Shown here: positions 1-5,278 of the stretch, one piece after another | Layout: every line of letters begins with the position of its first letter | Position numbering within the stretch: position 1 is the stretch's first letter | Assembly: GCA_021767845.1 (NCBI GenBank) | Contig: JAASSQ010000189.1 | Location: 1 to 5,842, forward strand | Origin: Roseovarius sp. | Lineage (GTDB): Bacteria; Pseudomonadota; Alphaproteobacteria; Rhodobacterales; Rhodobacteraceae | Direction of reading: 5' to 3' | Length of the DNA stretch: 5,842 nucleotides | Program-made: the position numbers and the translations under genes | Notes under the pieces: model-generated | Told to the model about the DNA's origin: nothing | Seen by the model: only the letters and a program-made list of their open reading frames with translations | Database searches by the model: none

Positions 1-74
1 AGATCGAGGACGAGGCCCTGCGCAACGAGATCGTGAGCCGGCTGGAATGCTGGCTGGAGCGCCGGCGCGGCTGA
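1..74 (+). CDS. sufD: SufD, Fe-S cluster assembly scaffold subunit (C-terminal end only)
   Basis: Only the last 23 complete codons lie in the window; reading starts in frame at position 3 and ends at TGA 72-74. The peptide begins IEDEALRNEIVSRLECWL and ends with an arginine-rich tail. A helical end of the form 'I-x-D-x-x-L-R...W-L' is typical of the C-terminus of SufD, the subunit that pairs with SufB in the SufBC2D scaffold where Fe-S clusters are built in the cytoplasm. The stop codon shares one base with the ATG of the next gene (TGATG), and sufS follows two genes later. That context is the main reason for the call, because the fragment alone is too short to prove the family. The gene is cut by the window edge and shows no sign of being broken. 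Confidence 0.72.
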   Translation, partial: IEDEALRNEIVSRLECWLERRRG

Positions 75-562
75 TGCCCGTCACCTCGGATATCGCGGCC
101 ACCTACCGGGGGCCGCGCACGGTCATGCGCCGATTGCTGGCGATGGACACCAATGAGGGGCGCGCGCTGGCCATTCTCATGGCGGGGTGCGTCCTGGTGT
201 TCGTCGGACAATGGCCCCGGCTGGCGCGGCAGGCCCACATGAACGACGAGGCGCTCAACCCGCTTCTGGGCGGGGCGCTGTTGGGCTGGGTATTCATGGC
301 GCCGCTTGCGATCTACGCGCTCGCCTTCCTGAGCTTTCTGGTGACAAAGATGTTTCGCGCGCCCGACATCACGGGCTATCGCGCGCGGCTGGCGCTTTTC
401 TGGGCGTTCCTTGCCTCCAGCCCTTTGATCCTGTTGAACGGGCTTGTGGCAGGCTTTATCGGGCCGGGTGCTGGATTGCAGTTGGTCGGATTCGTCTGGA
501 TGTTGGTTTTTCTTTGGTTCTGGCTGGCGAACCTGCGCGAGGCCGGATGGGGCGGGGCATGA
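74..562 (+). CDS. YIP1-family-like integral membrane protein, suf operon (first copy)
   Basis: 162-residue protein, hydrophobic through most of its length. I see four membrane segments at about residues 31-46, 66-92, 106-128 and 134-154, after a short basic cytoplasmic N-terminus (YRGPRTVMRRLLAMD, residues 11-25). This layout, and its place in a Rhodobacteraceae-type suf operon, fit the YIP1 family (Pfam Yip1). Members of that family are four- to five-helix membrane proteins of unknown bacterial function. The ATG at 74 is chosen over an in-frame ATG at 47 because it overlaps the sufD stop as TGATG, while the earlier start would lie deep inside sufD. A GGAG at 56-59 is a rather distant ribosome binding site, consistent with translational coupling. 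The 3' end overlaps the next gene as ATGA. No catalytic motif is visible, and a direct role in Fe-S assembly is inferred from position only. Confidence 0.8.
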   Translation: MPVTSDIAATYRGPRTVMRRLLAMDTNEGRALAILMAGCVLVFVGQWPRLARQAHMNDEALNPLLGGALLGWVFMAPLAIYALAFLSFLVTKMFRAPDITGYRARLALFWAFLASSPLILLNGLVAGFIGPGAGLQLVGFVWMLVFLWFWLANLREAGWGGA

Positions 563-1161
563 CGGTTAACGACCTTAAATCGCTGTTCGGGCAAACGATC
601 CGCACCCCGCGTGAAGCGGGCGAGCGGATCATCTCCATGGATCTGCCGGCGCAGGCGCTGTGGATCGCGCTGTCGCTGGTGTCCGTCGTCACCTCGCTGG
701 TTTTCGCGGGGCTGTTGCAGATCTCGACCTTGCCGGACGATCAGTTCGGGCAGATCATGGCGGCGTCACCGGCCTACAGTGCGCCGCTGGTTTTCGCCGT
801 GATGCAATGGATCCGCGCGATCGTGTCGGTTTACGTCTTCCACTGGGCGGGGCGCATGATGGGGGGGCGCAACCCGTTGGGAAACGTGCTGGCGGTGCTG
901 ACGCTGCTTCAGGCGGTGACTTTTGTCGTTATGGTGGGCTTGCTGCTGACCGGCCTCGTTCTACCGTTCCTCACGTCGCTGGCGATCCTGGCAGCGTTCA
1001 TCTGGTGGCTGTGGGCGATCACCGCGCTCCTGGATGTCGCGCACGGCTTTGACAGCATGTTCAAGGCCGCCGGCGTCCTGATCGTTTCGGTGCTTGGCGT
1101 GACGGTCGGCATGTCGATTATCTTCGGGGCCGTTGGCGGCCTGTTCATGGGGGTGCAATAA
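559..1161 (+). CDS. YIP1 family membrane protein, suf operon (second copy)
   Basis: 200-residue membrane protein starting at the ATG that overlaps the previous stop (ATGA, 559-562); G-rich sequence just upstream could serve as a ribosome binding site. An amphipathic N-terminal region (residues 1-30, with PREAGERIISMDLP) is followed by about five hydrophobic segments near residues 32-54, 74-96, 108-130, 136-160 and 170-196. The TIRTPREAGERI stretch before the first helix and the WLWAITALLDVAHGF segment around 150-164 are what I associate with YIP1 proteins of Rhodobacteraceae. Its stop overlaps the sufS start (TAATG, 1159-1163), so it should be co-translated with the desulfurase. It resembles the first YIP1 protein in topology but I see no long identical stretches, so any duplication is old. 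Biochemical function is unknown; a membrane-anchoring or transport role for the Fe-S machinery is speculation. Confidence 0.85.
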   Translation: MTVNDLKSLFGQTIRTPREAGERIISMDLPAQALWIALSLVSVVTSLVFAGLLQISTLPDDQFGQIMAASPAYSAPLVFAVMQWIRAIVSVYVFHWAGRMMGGRNPLGNVLAVLTLLQAVTFVVMVGLLLTGLVLPFLTSLAILAAFIWWLWAITALLDVAHGFDSMFKAAGVLIVSVLGVTVGMSIIFGAVGGLFMGVQ

Positions 1162-2381
1162 TGCTGGATGTCAAAAAGATCCGCGCGGATTTCCCGATCC
1201 TGAGCCGCGAGGTCAACGGCAAGCCGCTGGTCTATCTGGACAACGGCGCTTCGGCCCAGAAACCGCAGGCGGTGATCGACGCGATCACCACGGCCTATGC
1301 GCATGAATATGCCAACGTGCATCGCGGGCTGCATTACCTGTCGAACCTTGCCACCGAGAAGTTCGAGGGCGTGCGCGGGATCATCGCGCGCTTTCTCGGC
1401 GTGTCCGATGAAAACCAGATCGTCCTGAATTCGGGCACGACCGAGGGGATCAACATGGTCGCCTATGGTTGGGCCATGCCGCGGATGGAGGCCGGCGACG
1501 AGATCGTGCTGTCGGTGATGGAGCATCACGCCAATATCGTTCCGTGGCATTTCCTGCGCGAGCGGCAGGGGGTCAGGTTGAAATGGGTCGATGTGGACGC
1601 AACCGGCGCGCTTGACCCGCAGAAGGTGATCGACGCCATCGGCCCCAAGACCAAGCTGGTCGCGGTTACCCACCTTTCGAACGTGCTTGGCACCAAGGTT
1701 GACGTTAAGGCGATCACCGAAGGCGCGCATGCCAAGGGCGTTCCGGTACTGGTGGACGGCAGCCAGGCGGCCGTGCACATGCCCGTCAACGTGGACGAGA
1801 TCGGCTGCGATTTCTACGCGATCACCGGCCACAAGCTCTATGGTCCATCCGGCTCAGGCGCGATCTTCGTCAAGCAGGAACGCTTGCAGGAAATGCGCCC
1901 CTTCATGGGGGGCGGAGACATGATCCGCGAGGTCAGCAAGGACGAGGTGACATATAACGATCCGCCCATGAAATTCGAGGCCGGCACTCCTGGCATCGTG
2001 CAGACCATCGGCCTGGGCGTCGCGTTGGAGTACATGATGGGCTTCGGGATGGAGGCGATCGCGGCGCATGAGGACAGCTTGAGCCAATATGCGCAAGAGA
2101 GGCTGACCGGGCTCAACTGGCTGAACGTGCAAGGGACCACGCGCGACAAGGCGGCAATATTCTCGTTCACGATGGACGGGGCGGCGCATGCGCATGACAT
2201 CTCGACGATCCTCGACAAGAAGGGGGTCGCGGTGCGCGCGGGCCACCATTGCGCAGGGCCGCTGATGGATCATCTCGGGGTGTCGGCCACCTGCCGCGCA
2301 TCGTTCGCAATGTACAACACCAAGGCCGAGGTGGATGCGCTTGTCGATGCGCTGGAGCTGGCGCACGACCTGTTCGGCTAA
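1161..2381 (+). CDS. sufS: SufS, group II cysteine desulfurase
   Basis: 406-residue cytoplasmic PLP enzyme that converts L-cysteine to L-alanine and a protein-bound persulfide, which is passed through a SufE-type acceptor to the SufBCD scaffold. The length matches the family (about 405-415 residues). Visible motifs: N-terminal YLDNGASAQKP (residues 25-35); PLP-ring-stacking His in VMEHHANIVPW (H122/H123); cofactor-contacting Asp199 in LVDGSQAAVH; Schiff-base Lys225 in ITGHKLYGPSG; and catalytic Cys364 in RAGHHCAGPL, followed by the short loop typical of group II enzymes. All key residues are present, so it should be active. The ATG overlaps the upstream stop (TAATG), and a run of five G at 1149-1153 sits 7 nt before it as a plausible ribosome binding site. 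No sufE, sufA or sufT follows: the next gene is convergent and begins 3 nt after the stop. Confidence 0.97.
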   Translation: MLDVKKIRADFPILSREVNGKPLVYLDNGASAQKPQAVIDAITTAYAHEYANVHRGLHYLSNLATEKFEGVRGIIARFLGVSDENQIVLNSGTTEGINMVAYGWAMPRMEAGDEIVLSVMEHHANIVPWHFLRERQGVRLKWVDVDATGALDPQKVIDAIGPKTKLVAVTHLSNVLGTKVDVKAITEGAHAKGVPVLVDGSQAAVHMPVNVDEIGCDFYAITGHKLYGPSGSGAIFVKQERLQEMRPFMGGGDMIREVSKDEVTYNDPPMKFEAGTPGIVQTIGLGVALEYMMGFGMEAIAAHEDSLSQYAQERLTGLNWLNVQGTTRDKAAIFSFTMDGAAHAHDISTILDKKGVAVRAGHHCAGPLMDHLGVSATCRASFAMYNTKAEVDALVDALELAHDLFG

Positions 2382-2384
2382 GGC

Positions 2385-3878
2385 TCAGCCGGGGCCGAGC
2401 AACCGGTCGATGGGCGCGTAGTCATCCGTCAGGATCACCGGCTGCTTGGCCGCCCGCAGGCCGTGTATGAACTCCTCCGCCAGAACGCCGAACGGCTTGG
2501 GATCGGGGGTGCGCAAGGTCAGGCTGCTGACGGGGCTGGGGGCATCGGATGCGGCCAGCACAAGGACCGTGCGTTCACCGGGGGCCGGCCTGCGTTGCTC
2601 GGTCCAGACCTCGACATTGGGAAAGACCGCATCTAGCGTGGCATGAAGCGCGGCCAGCGTATCGAGCCGGTCCTCGAAATCGATCACGTTCATCACGAAA
2701 ACGCCGCCGGGTGCCAGCCGGTTGCGCACGAGCTGGAAAAACTCGCGGGTCACCAGGTGGGGCGGCACAGCGATGTCGGTGAAGGCATCGCCCACGATCA
2801 CGTCATAGCGCGCGCCGGGACGGCTGAGCAGCGCGCGGCGGGCATCCTCGTGCAGCACCGTGGCGCTTTCAGGATCGAACCAGAAATTCTCAGCCGCGAC
2901 CTCGGTGACCGCCGGGTCGATCTCGGCAACGGTCAGGGGGCCGATCCCGCGATCGGCCCAGGCCCGCGGGATGGAAAACGTGCCACCGCCGACGAAAAAC
3001 GCCGAAAACGGGCCGCCCCCCATCCGCATCCGCGCGATCCCGTCCAGCATGGCGGTATAATCGGTGAACATCACGCGGGGCAGGTCGCGCGCGCTGATTC
3101 CGTGGGCCAGATGATCCAGCACCATCAGGTTGACCGGGCTGGCCGGATCGGCGGCGATATCCTCGGTCCTGATGCAGAAATAGCGGCTTTCCCGGTCGCA
3201 GGGGCTTGGCAACGTGGTCGCGCCGGCGGCCAGCCCCATGATGGCCACTGACAAGGCGGCAGGCGGTGCAAGGCGGCCCTCGCGGGCCAGGATGAGGCAT
3301 ATCAGGGCGGTGATCACGTAGGAGATGGCCACGACCGTCAGGGTCAGCGCGCTGCCGAGCCAGGAGATGAAGACGAAGCCCGCAAGCAATGTCCCGGCAA
3401 TCGCTCCGATCGCGCCGGAGGTGAACATCGCGCCAAGCGCACGCCCCGATCCCGGCGACGAGATCACCGCGATCTGCGCGAAGACCGGGGCCGGGACGCC
3501 GGCAAAGAACGAGGGTGGAAAGAACACCACGCCGCAGAGCAATGTAATCGCCCAGACCGGATGGGAAACCGCCCCGAGAATCGGACCCGCCGCCGCGCGC
3601 AGTAGCAGACCCGCCACGGCCGTGGTCAGGGCCGCCGCCAGGATGGCCCATCCCGTCAGGCGCAGGGCGCGGGGGGCTGGGCGCTCGGCGATCCGCCCGC
3701 CCAGCCAGTGCCCCGCCGAGAACCCGGCAAGCACGACGGCGATCACCGCCGTCCAGGTATAGAGCGACATGCCCACGTAAGGTGCCAGCATCCGGCCGGC
3801 GACGATCTCGACGACAAGGCTGGCGGCCGACACGGCGCCTTGCAGCGCGACCAGCAGCCAAAGCGGGGCAAGCGGCAT
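2385..3878 (-). CDS. Membrane-anchored spermidine synthase-like protein (fused membrane domain / spermidine synthase family)
   Basis: 497-residue two-part protein. Residues 1 to about 222 are hydrophobic with roughly seven membrane segments (near 5-26, 38-60, 75-95, 107-130, 148-172, 176-198, 205-222), including the conserved stretch FFPPSFFAGVPAPVFAQ (119-135). Residues from about 230 to the end form a spermine/spermidine-synthase-like Rossmann fold: nucleotide-binding VGGGTFSIPRAW (296-307), acidic ribose-binding AEIDP (318-322), HEDARRAL (343-350), catalytic-type Asp364 in YDVIVGDAFTD, and the family-typical tail LTDDYAPID (483-491). Databases usually call such proteins 'fused MFS/spermidine synthase', but I see about half the helices of a true MFS transporter. 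The classical GGGDGG motif reads GGGTFS here, so polyamine synthesis is doubtful. The ATG is supported by GGAGG 7 nt upstream. The gene appears monocistronic, convergent with sufS and divergent from a tRNA. Confidence 0.9.
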   Translation of the reverse strand: MPLAPLWLLVALQGAVSAASLVVEIVAGRMLAPYVGMSLYTWTAVIAVVLAGFSAGHWLGGRIAERPAPRALRLTGWAILAAALTTAVAGLLLRAAAGPILGAVSHPVWAITLLCGVVFFPPSFFAGVPAPVFAQIAVISSPGSGRALGAMFTSGAIGAIAGTLLAGFVFISWLGSALTLTVVAISYVITALICLILAREGRLAPPAALSVAIMGLAAGATTLPSPCDRESRYFCIRTEDIAADPASPVNLMVLDHLAHGISARDLPRVMFTDYTAMLDGIARMRMGGGPFSAFFVGGGTFSIPRAWADRGIGPLTVAEIDPAVTEVAAENFWFDPESATVLHEDARRALLSRPGARYDVIVGDAFTDIAVPPHLVTREFFQLVRNRLAPGGVFVMNVIDFEDRLDTLAALHATLDAVFPNVEVWTEQRRPAPGERTVLVLAASDAPSPVSSLTLRTPDPKPFGVLAEEFIHGLRAAKQPVILTDDYAPIDRLLGPG

Positions 3879-3885
3879 GGAATGG

Positions 3886-3890
3886 CCTCC
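3886..3890 (-). promoter_or_regulatory. Ribosome binding site of the spermidine synthase-like gene
   Basis: Reading the minus strand, GGAGG lies 7 nt before the ATG at 3878-3876. It is the clearest Shine-Dalgarno sequence in the window and fixes the start codon of the 497-residue protein. Confidence 0.8.
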
Positions 3891-3902
3891 GGGTTCCGGG
3901 TT

Positions 3903-3928
3903 CGGGCTTCATAAAGACCGGAAGCCTG
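3903..3928. repeat. Inverted repeat overlapping the candidate -10 in the divergent intergenic region
   Basis: GGCTTC at 3905-3910 pairs with GAAGCC at 3921-3926 across a 10-nt spacer. Adding one G-T and one C-G pair outward gives arms 3903-3910 and 3921-3928. It lies between the -35 and the start codon of the minus-strand membrane enzyme. It could be a protein-binding dyad or a hairpin in the leader; with a 6-bp perfect core in GC-rich DNA it could also be chance. Confidence 0.4.
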
Positions 3929-3939
3929 CGATTGTTCAA
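3910..3939 (-). promoter_or_regulatory. Candidate promoter of the spermidine synthase-like gene
   Basis: On the minus strand TTGAAC (3939-3934) is followed after 18 nt by TTTATG (3915-3910), a plausible but weak sigma-70-like pair. It would give a leader of roughly 25 nt before the start codon at 3878 and would include the GGAGG site. The -10 part lies inside a dyad (3903-3928), so it could be an operator-controlled promoter. The match is from inspection only. Confidence 0.35.
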
Positions 3940-3967
3940 CCTCCTGCCGACTCTTCCCGATTTCCGA

Positions 3968-3996
3968 TTGCAGGGCGTCGGCCTTTGGCCTATAGC
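3968..3996 (+). promoter_or_regulatory. Sigma-70-type promoter of the tRNA-Arg gene
   Basis: TTGCAG (3968-3973) and TATAGC (3991-3996) are separated by exactly 17 nt. Transcription would begin about 7 nt after the -10, only a few bases before the mature tRNA 5' end at 4008, as expected for a stable RNA promoter in alphaproteobacteria. A GGCC-TTT-GGCC palindrome (3980-3990) lies in the spacer and is probably incidental. This is the best promoter match in the window. Confidence 0.6.
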
Positions 3997-4007
3997 GTGT
4001 CGCGCAC

Positions 4008-4084
<77 letters not shown>

Positions 4085-4131
4085 TTTCCCACCCTCTCCA
4101 ATGGCCACGCGTTACGCCAAGGGTCGCGCGG

Positions 4132-4881
4132 TTACAGGACGCCCAGCCCCACCCATATCAGCGCGAAAAGCACTGGTTGATGCACCAGATACAGCAAAAG
4201 CGTGTGCCGCCCCGCCCAAAGCGCCCAGGCCGACGGCCCTCGCATTTGCGGCGGGGCATAGCGCGCGGCGCGGTGCAGCCAGCCCGAGGCGGTCGCGAGC
4301 CGCCCAAGCACGATCCCCGACAGGAAAACGGCGAACCACGGGAAAAGCGGCTCGTAATCCACCGACGGTGCAATTTCTGTCGATAGCCCGAGCCACCACA
4401 GGGCCGGCGCATTGAAGCTCTCGGACCGCAGCAGATCGGCGCCGAAAAAGACCGCCATGGCGGTCACGACAAGCAGCCAGACCGGGGCCCTGAGAAAGGC
4501 AAGCCCCAACACGCTGAAGGTCGCGATGGCGTGCAGGATGCCGAAATAGACGAAAAAACCCGGCATCATGGCATAGGTTGCCGCCGACACCAGAAGGGCG
4601 GCGACGCCGATTGTCAGCAGCCTCCTGCCGAAGGCGGGCCAGCGCACCCCATGGGGATGCGCGATCACAAGGCTGAATCCCGCGATAGAGATGAAACTGC
4701 CCGCGACGACATGGGCCAGAACCGACCAGCCCCCCGAAGACGCGGTGCCCATGGGAAGAACGCCGAAAAACTGGAGGTCGAAAACGAAATGGAATACCAC
4801 CATCCCTGCCAGAGCCACCGCGCGCGCCGCGTCCAGCCACAGGATCCGCGTTGGTCGGGTCGTTGCATGGTCCTGTCTCAT
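4132..4881 (-). CDS. DUF1624 / heparan-alpha-glucosaminide N-acetyltransferase-like membrane protein
   Basis: 249-residue polytopic membrane protein. The N-terminus TRILWLDAARAVALAGMVVFHFVFDLQFFG (residues 11-40) carries the family hallmark 'R-x3-L-D-x2-R...H-x3-D-L', with His31 as the likely conserved histidine. FGILHAIA (113-120), DYEPLFPWFAVFLSG (175-189) and GRHTLLLYLVHQPVL (224-238) are further signatures of the bacterial DUF1624/HGSNAT catalytic family, related to membrane acyltransferases that move acetyl groups across the membrane. I count about seven helices. The bacterial substrate is unknown, and acyl transfer to a cell-surface sugar is inferred. A longer open frame reaches 5142, but the ATG at 4881 is chosen because it overlaps the upstream stop as ATGA (4881-4878) and the extension has no family character. 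The gene ends 47 nt from the convergent tRNA with no clear terminator between them. Confidence 0.88.
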   Translation of the reverse strand: MRQDHATTRPTRILWLDAARAVALAGMVVFHFVFDLQFFGVLPMGTASSGGWSVLAHVVAGSFISIAGFSLVIAHPHGVRWPAFGRRLLTIGVAALLVSAATYAMMPGFFVYFGILHAIATFSVLGLAFLRAPVWLLVVTAMAVFFGADLLRSESFNAPALWWLGLSTEIAPSVDYEPLFPWFAVFLSGIVLGRLATASGWLHRAARYAPPQMRGPSAWALWAGRHTLLLYLVHQPVLFALIWVGLGVL

Positions 4882-5057
4882 GGCCGCCACAAGCGACCAC
4901 GCGGATCGGTCGAAAGCGCCTCGGGCCAGCCGAAGTAATACTCGACGGCAAACAGCGCGATGCACAGCACGGCGATCGCCAGGACGAACTTGACCCGCCG
5001 TGCGCTTGGCGGGGTCTGGGCCCATCGGGCCATGCGGAAAAGCCAACGAACATTCAT
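4878..5057 (-). CDS. Small single-pass membrane protein, unknown function (59 aa)
   Basis: 59-residue protein. A basic, aromatic-rich N-terminus (MNVRWLFRMARWAQTPPSARRVKF, 24 residues split as N-end and PPSARR motif) is followed by one strong membrane helix at about residues 24-42 (VLAIAVLCIALFAVEYYFG region) and a short tail with WPEAL and a basic end. By the positive-inside rule the N-terminus should be cytoplasmic. I recall similar short proteins in Rhodobacteraceae but cannot name a family or function. Reality is supported by ATGA overlaps at both ends (5057-5054 and 4881-4878), by an otherwise unexplained 180-nt gap, and by a coherent topology. No strong Shine-Dalgarno precedes its ATG, which fits translational coupling to the upstream 49-aa gene. 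It may be an accessory subunit of the DUF1624 protein (inference). Confidence 0.75.
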   Translation of the reverse strand: MNVRWLFRMARWAQTPPSARRVKFVLAIAVLCIALFAVEYYFGWPEALSTDPRGRLWRP

Positions 5058-5203
5058 GAAGCGACGGCATGTCCCGCGCCGGGACGGGGCAGAAGGCGAC
5101 CGCGTCGCGCGGGGCCGACGACGGCGCGCAGGACCGTGGCACCGGGTCCGCCGTGGACGGCGCGATGCGCGGCGGTCTCGATCTCGTGGCAGCGCTCCGG
5201 CAT
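5054..5203 (-). CDS. Very small hypothetical protein, first gene of the DUF1624 cluster (49 aa)
   Basis: 49-residue arginine-, alanine- and glycine-rich protein with no membrane segment: MPERCHEIET at the N-end, a central GATVLRAVVGPARRGRLL (residues 21-38), and a short variable tail. It has one Cys and three His before residue 20, but no recognisable zinc motif. I do not recognise a family. Three things support it as a real gene: codons after the ATG are overwhelmingly G or C in the third position, AAGGGG sits 6 nt before the ATG, and the stop overlaps the next gene as ATGA (5057-5054). An in-frame GTG at 5257 would extend it by 18 residues, but that stretch uses rarer codons (ATA, AGG) and overlaps a candidate promoter. 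It could be a coupling leader peptide rather than a functional protein. Confidence 0.55.
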   Translation of the reverse strand: MPERCHEIETAAHRAVHGGPGATVLRAVVGPARRGRLLPRPGAGHAVAS

Positions 5204-5209
5204 GGGAAA

Positions 5210-5215
5210 CCCCTT
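5210..5215 (-). promoter_or_regulatory. Ribosome binding site deciding the 49-aa start
   Basis: AAGGGG on the minus strand, 6 nt before the ATG at 5203-5201, matches the Shine-Dalgarno consensus AAGGAG at five of six positions. It favours this ATG over the in-frame GTG at 5257. Confidence 0.5.
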
Positions 5216-5231
5216 GAAATTCCTGCGCCAG

Positions 5232-5261
5232 TCTATGAAAAAGCGCCGCACTGTCACGCAA
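5232..5261 (-). promoter_or_regulatory. Candidate promoter of the 49-aa/59-aa/DUF1624 cluster
   Basis: Minus-strand TTGCGT (5261-5256) and CATAGA (5237-5232) are 18 nt apart and would give a leader of about 20 nt before the ATG at 5203. The match is weak and judged by eye. It lies in the only gap (5204-5278) between the cluster and the divergent Coq10/RatA-like gene, so some promoter is expected here. I found no convincing plus-strand promoter in the same gap. Confidence 0.25.
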
Positions 5262-5278
5262 AATCCGGGGCGCGCCGA

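Noticed and set aside
187..558. Upstream extension of the second YIP1 protein.
   Set aside because: It is out of frame with the first YIP1 gene and reads as arginine/proline/glycine-rich shadow sequence; the ATG at 559 forms an ATGA overlap.
909..1832. A 307-residue minus-strand open frame rich in H, D, R and V.
   Set aside because: Antisense shadow of sufS and the end of the YIP1 gene, both of which are unambiguous.
2643..3251. A 202-residue plus-strand open frame.
   Set aside because: Antisense to the spermidine synthase-like domain; its composition is typical of a GC-rich shadow frame.
3888..3904. Short direct repeat CCGGGTTC/CGGGTTC before the membrane-enzyme gene.
   Set aside because: Two imperfect copies of 7-8 nt in GC-rich DNA; not distinguishable from chance.
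4085..4131. Intrinsic terminator for the tRNA or the convergent DUF1624 gene.
   Set aside because: No GC-rich stem followed by a T-run on either strand; the ACGCGT palindrome near 4107-4112 is too short.
4882..5142. N-terminal extension of the DUF1624 protein by 87 residues to an upstream ATG at 5142.
   Set aside because: The extension has no family character, overlaps two better-supported small genes, and the ATGA junction at 4881-4878 points to the shorter start.
5214..5239. Plus-strand promoter TTGAAA...TATGAA for the Coq10/RatA-like gene.
   Set aside because: The boxes are only 14 nt apart, too close for a sigma-70 promoter.
5204..5257. GTG start at 5257 adding 18 residues to the 49-aa protein.
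   Set aside because: The codons are less GC-biased and include ATA and AGG; the AAGGGG site favours ATG 5203. The alternative cannot be fully excluded.
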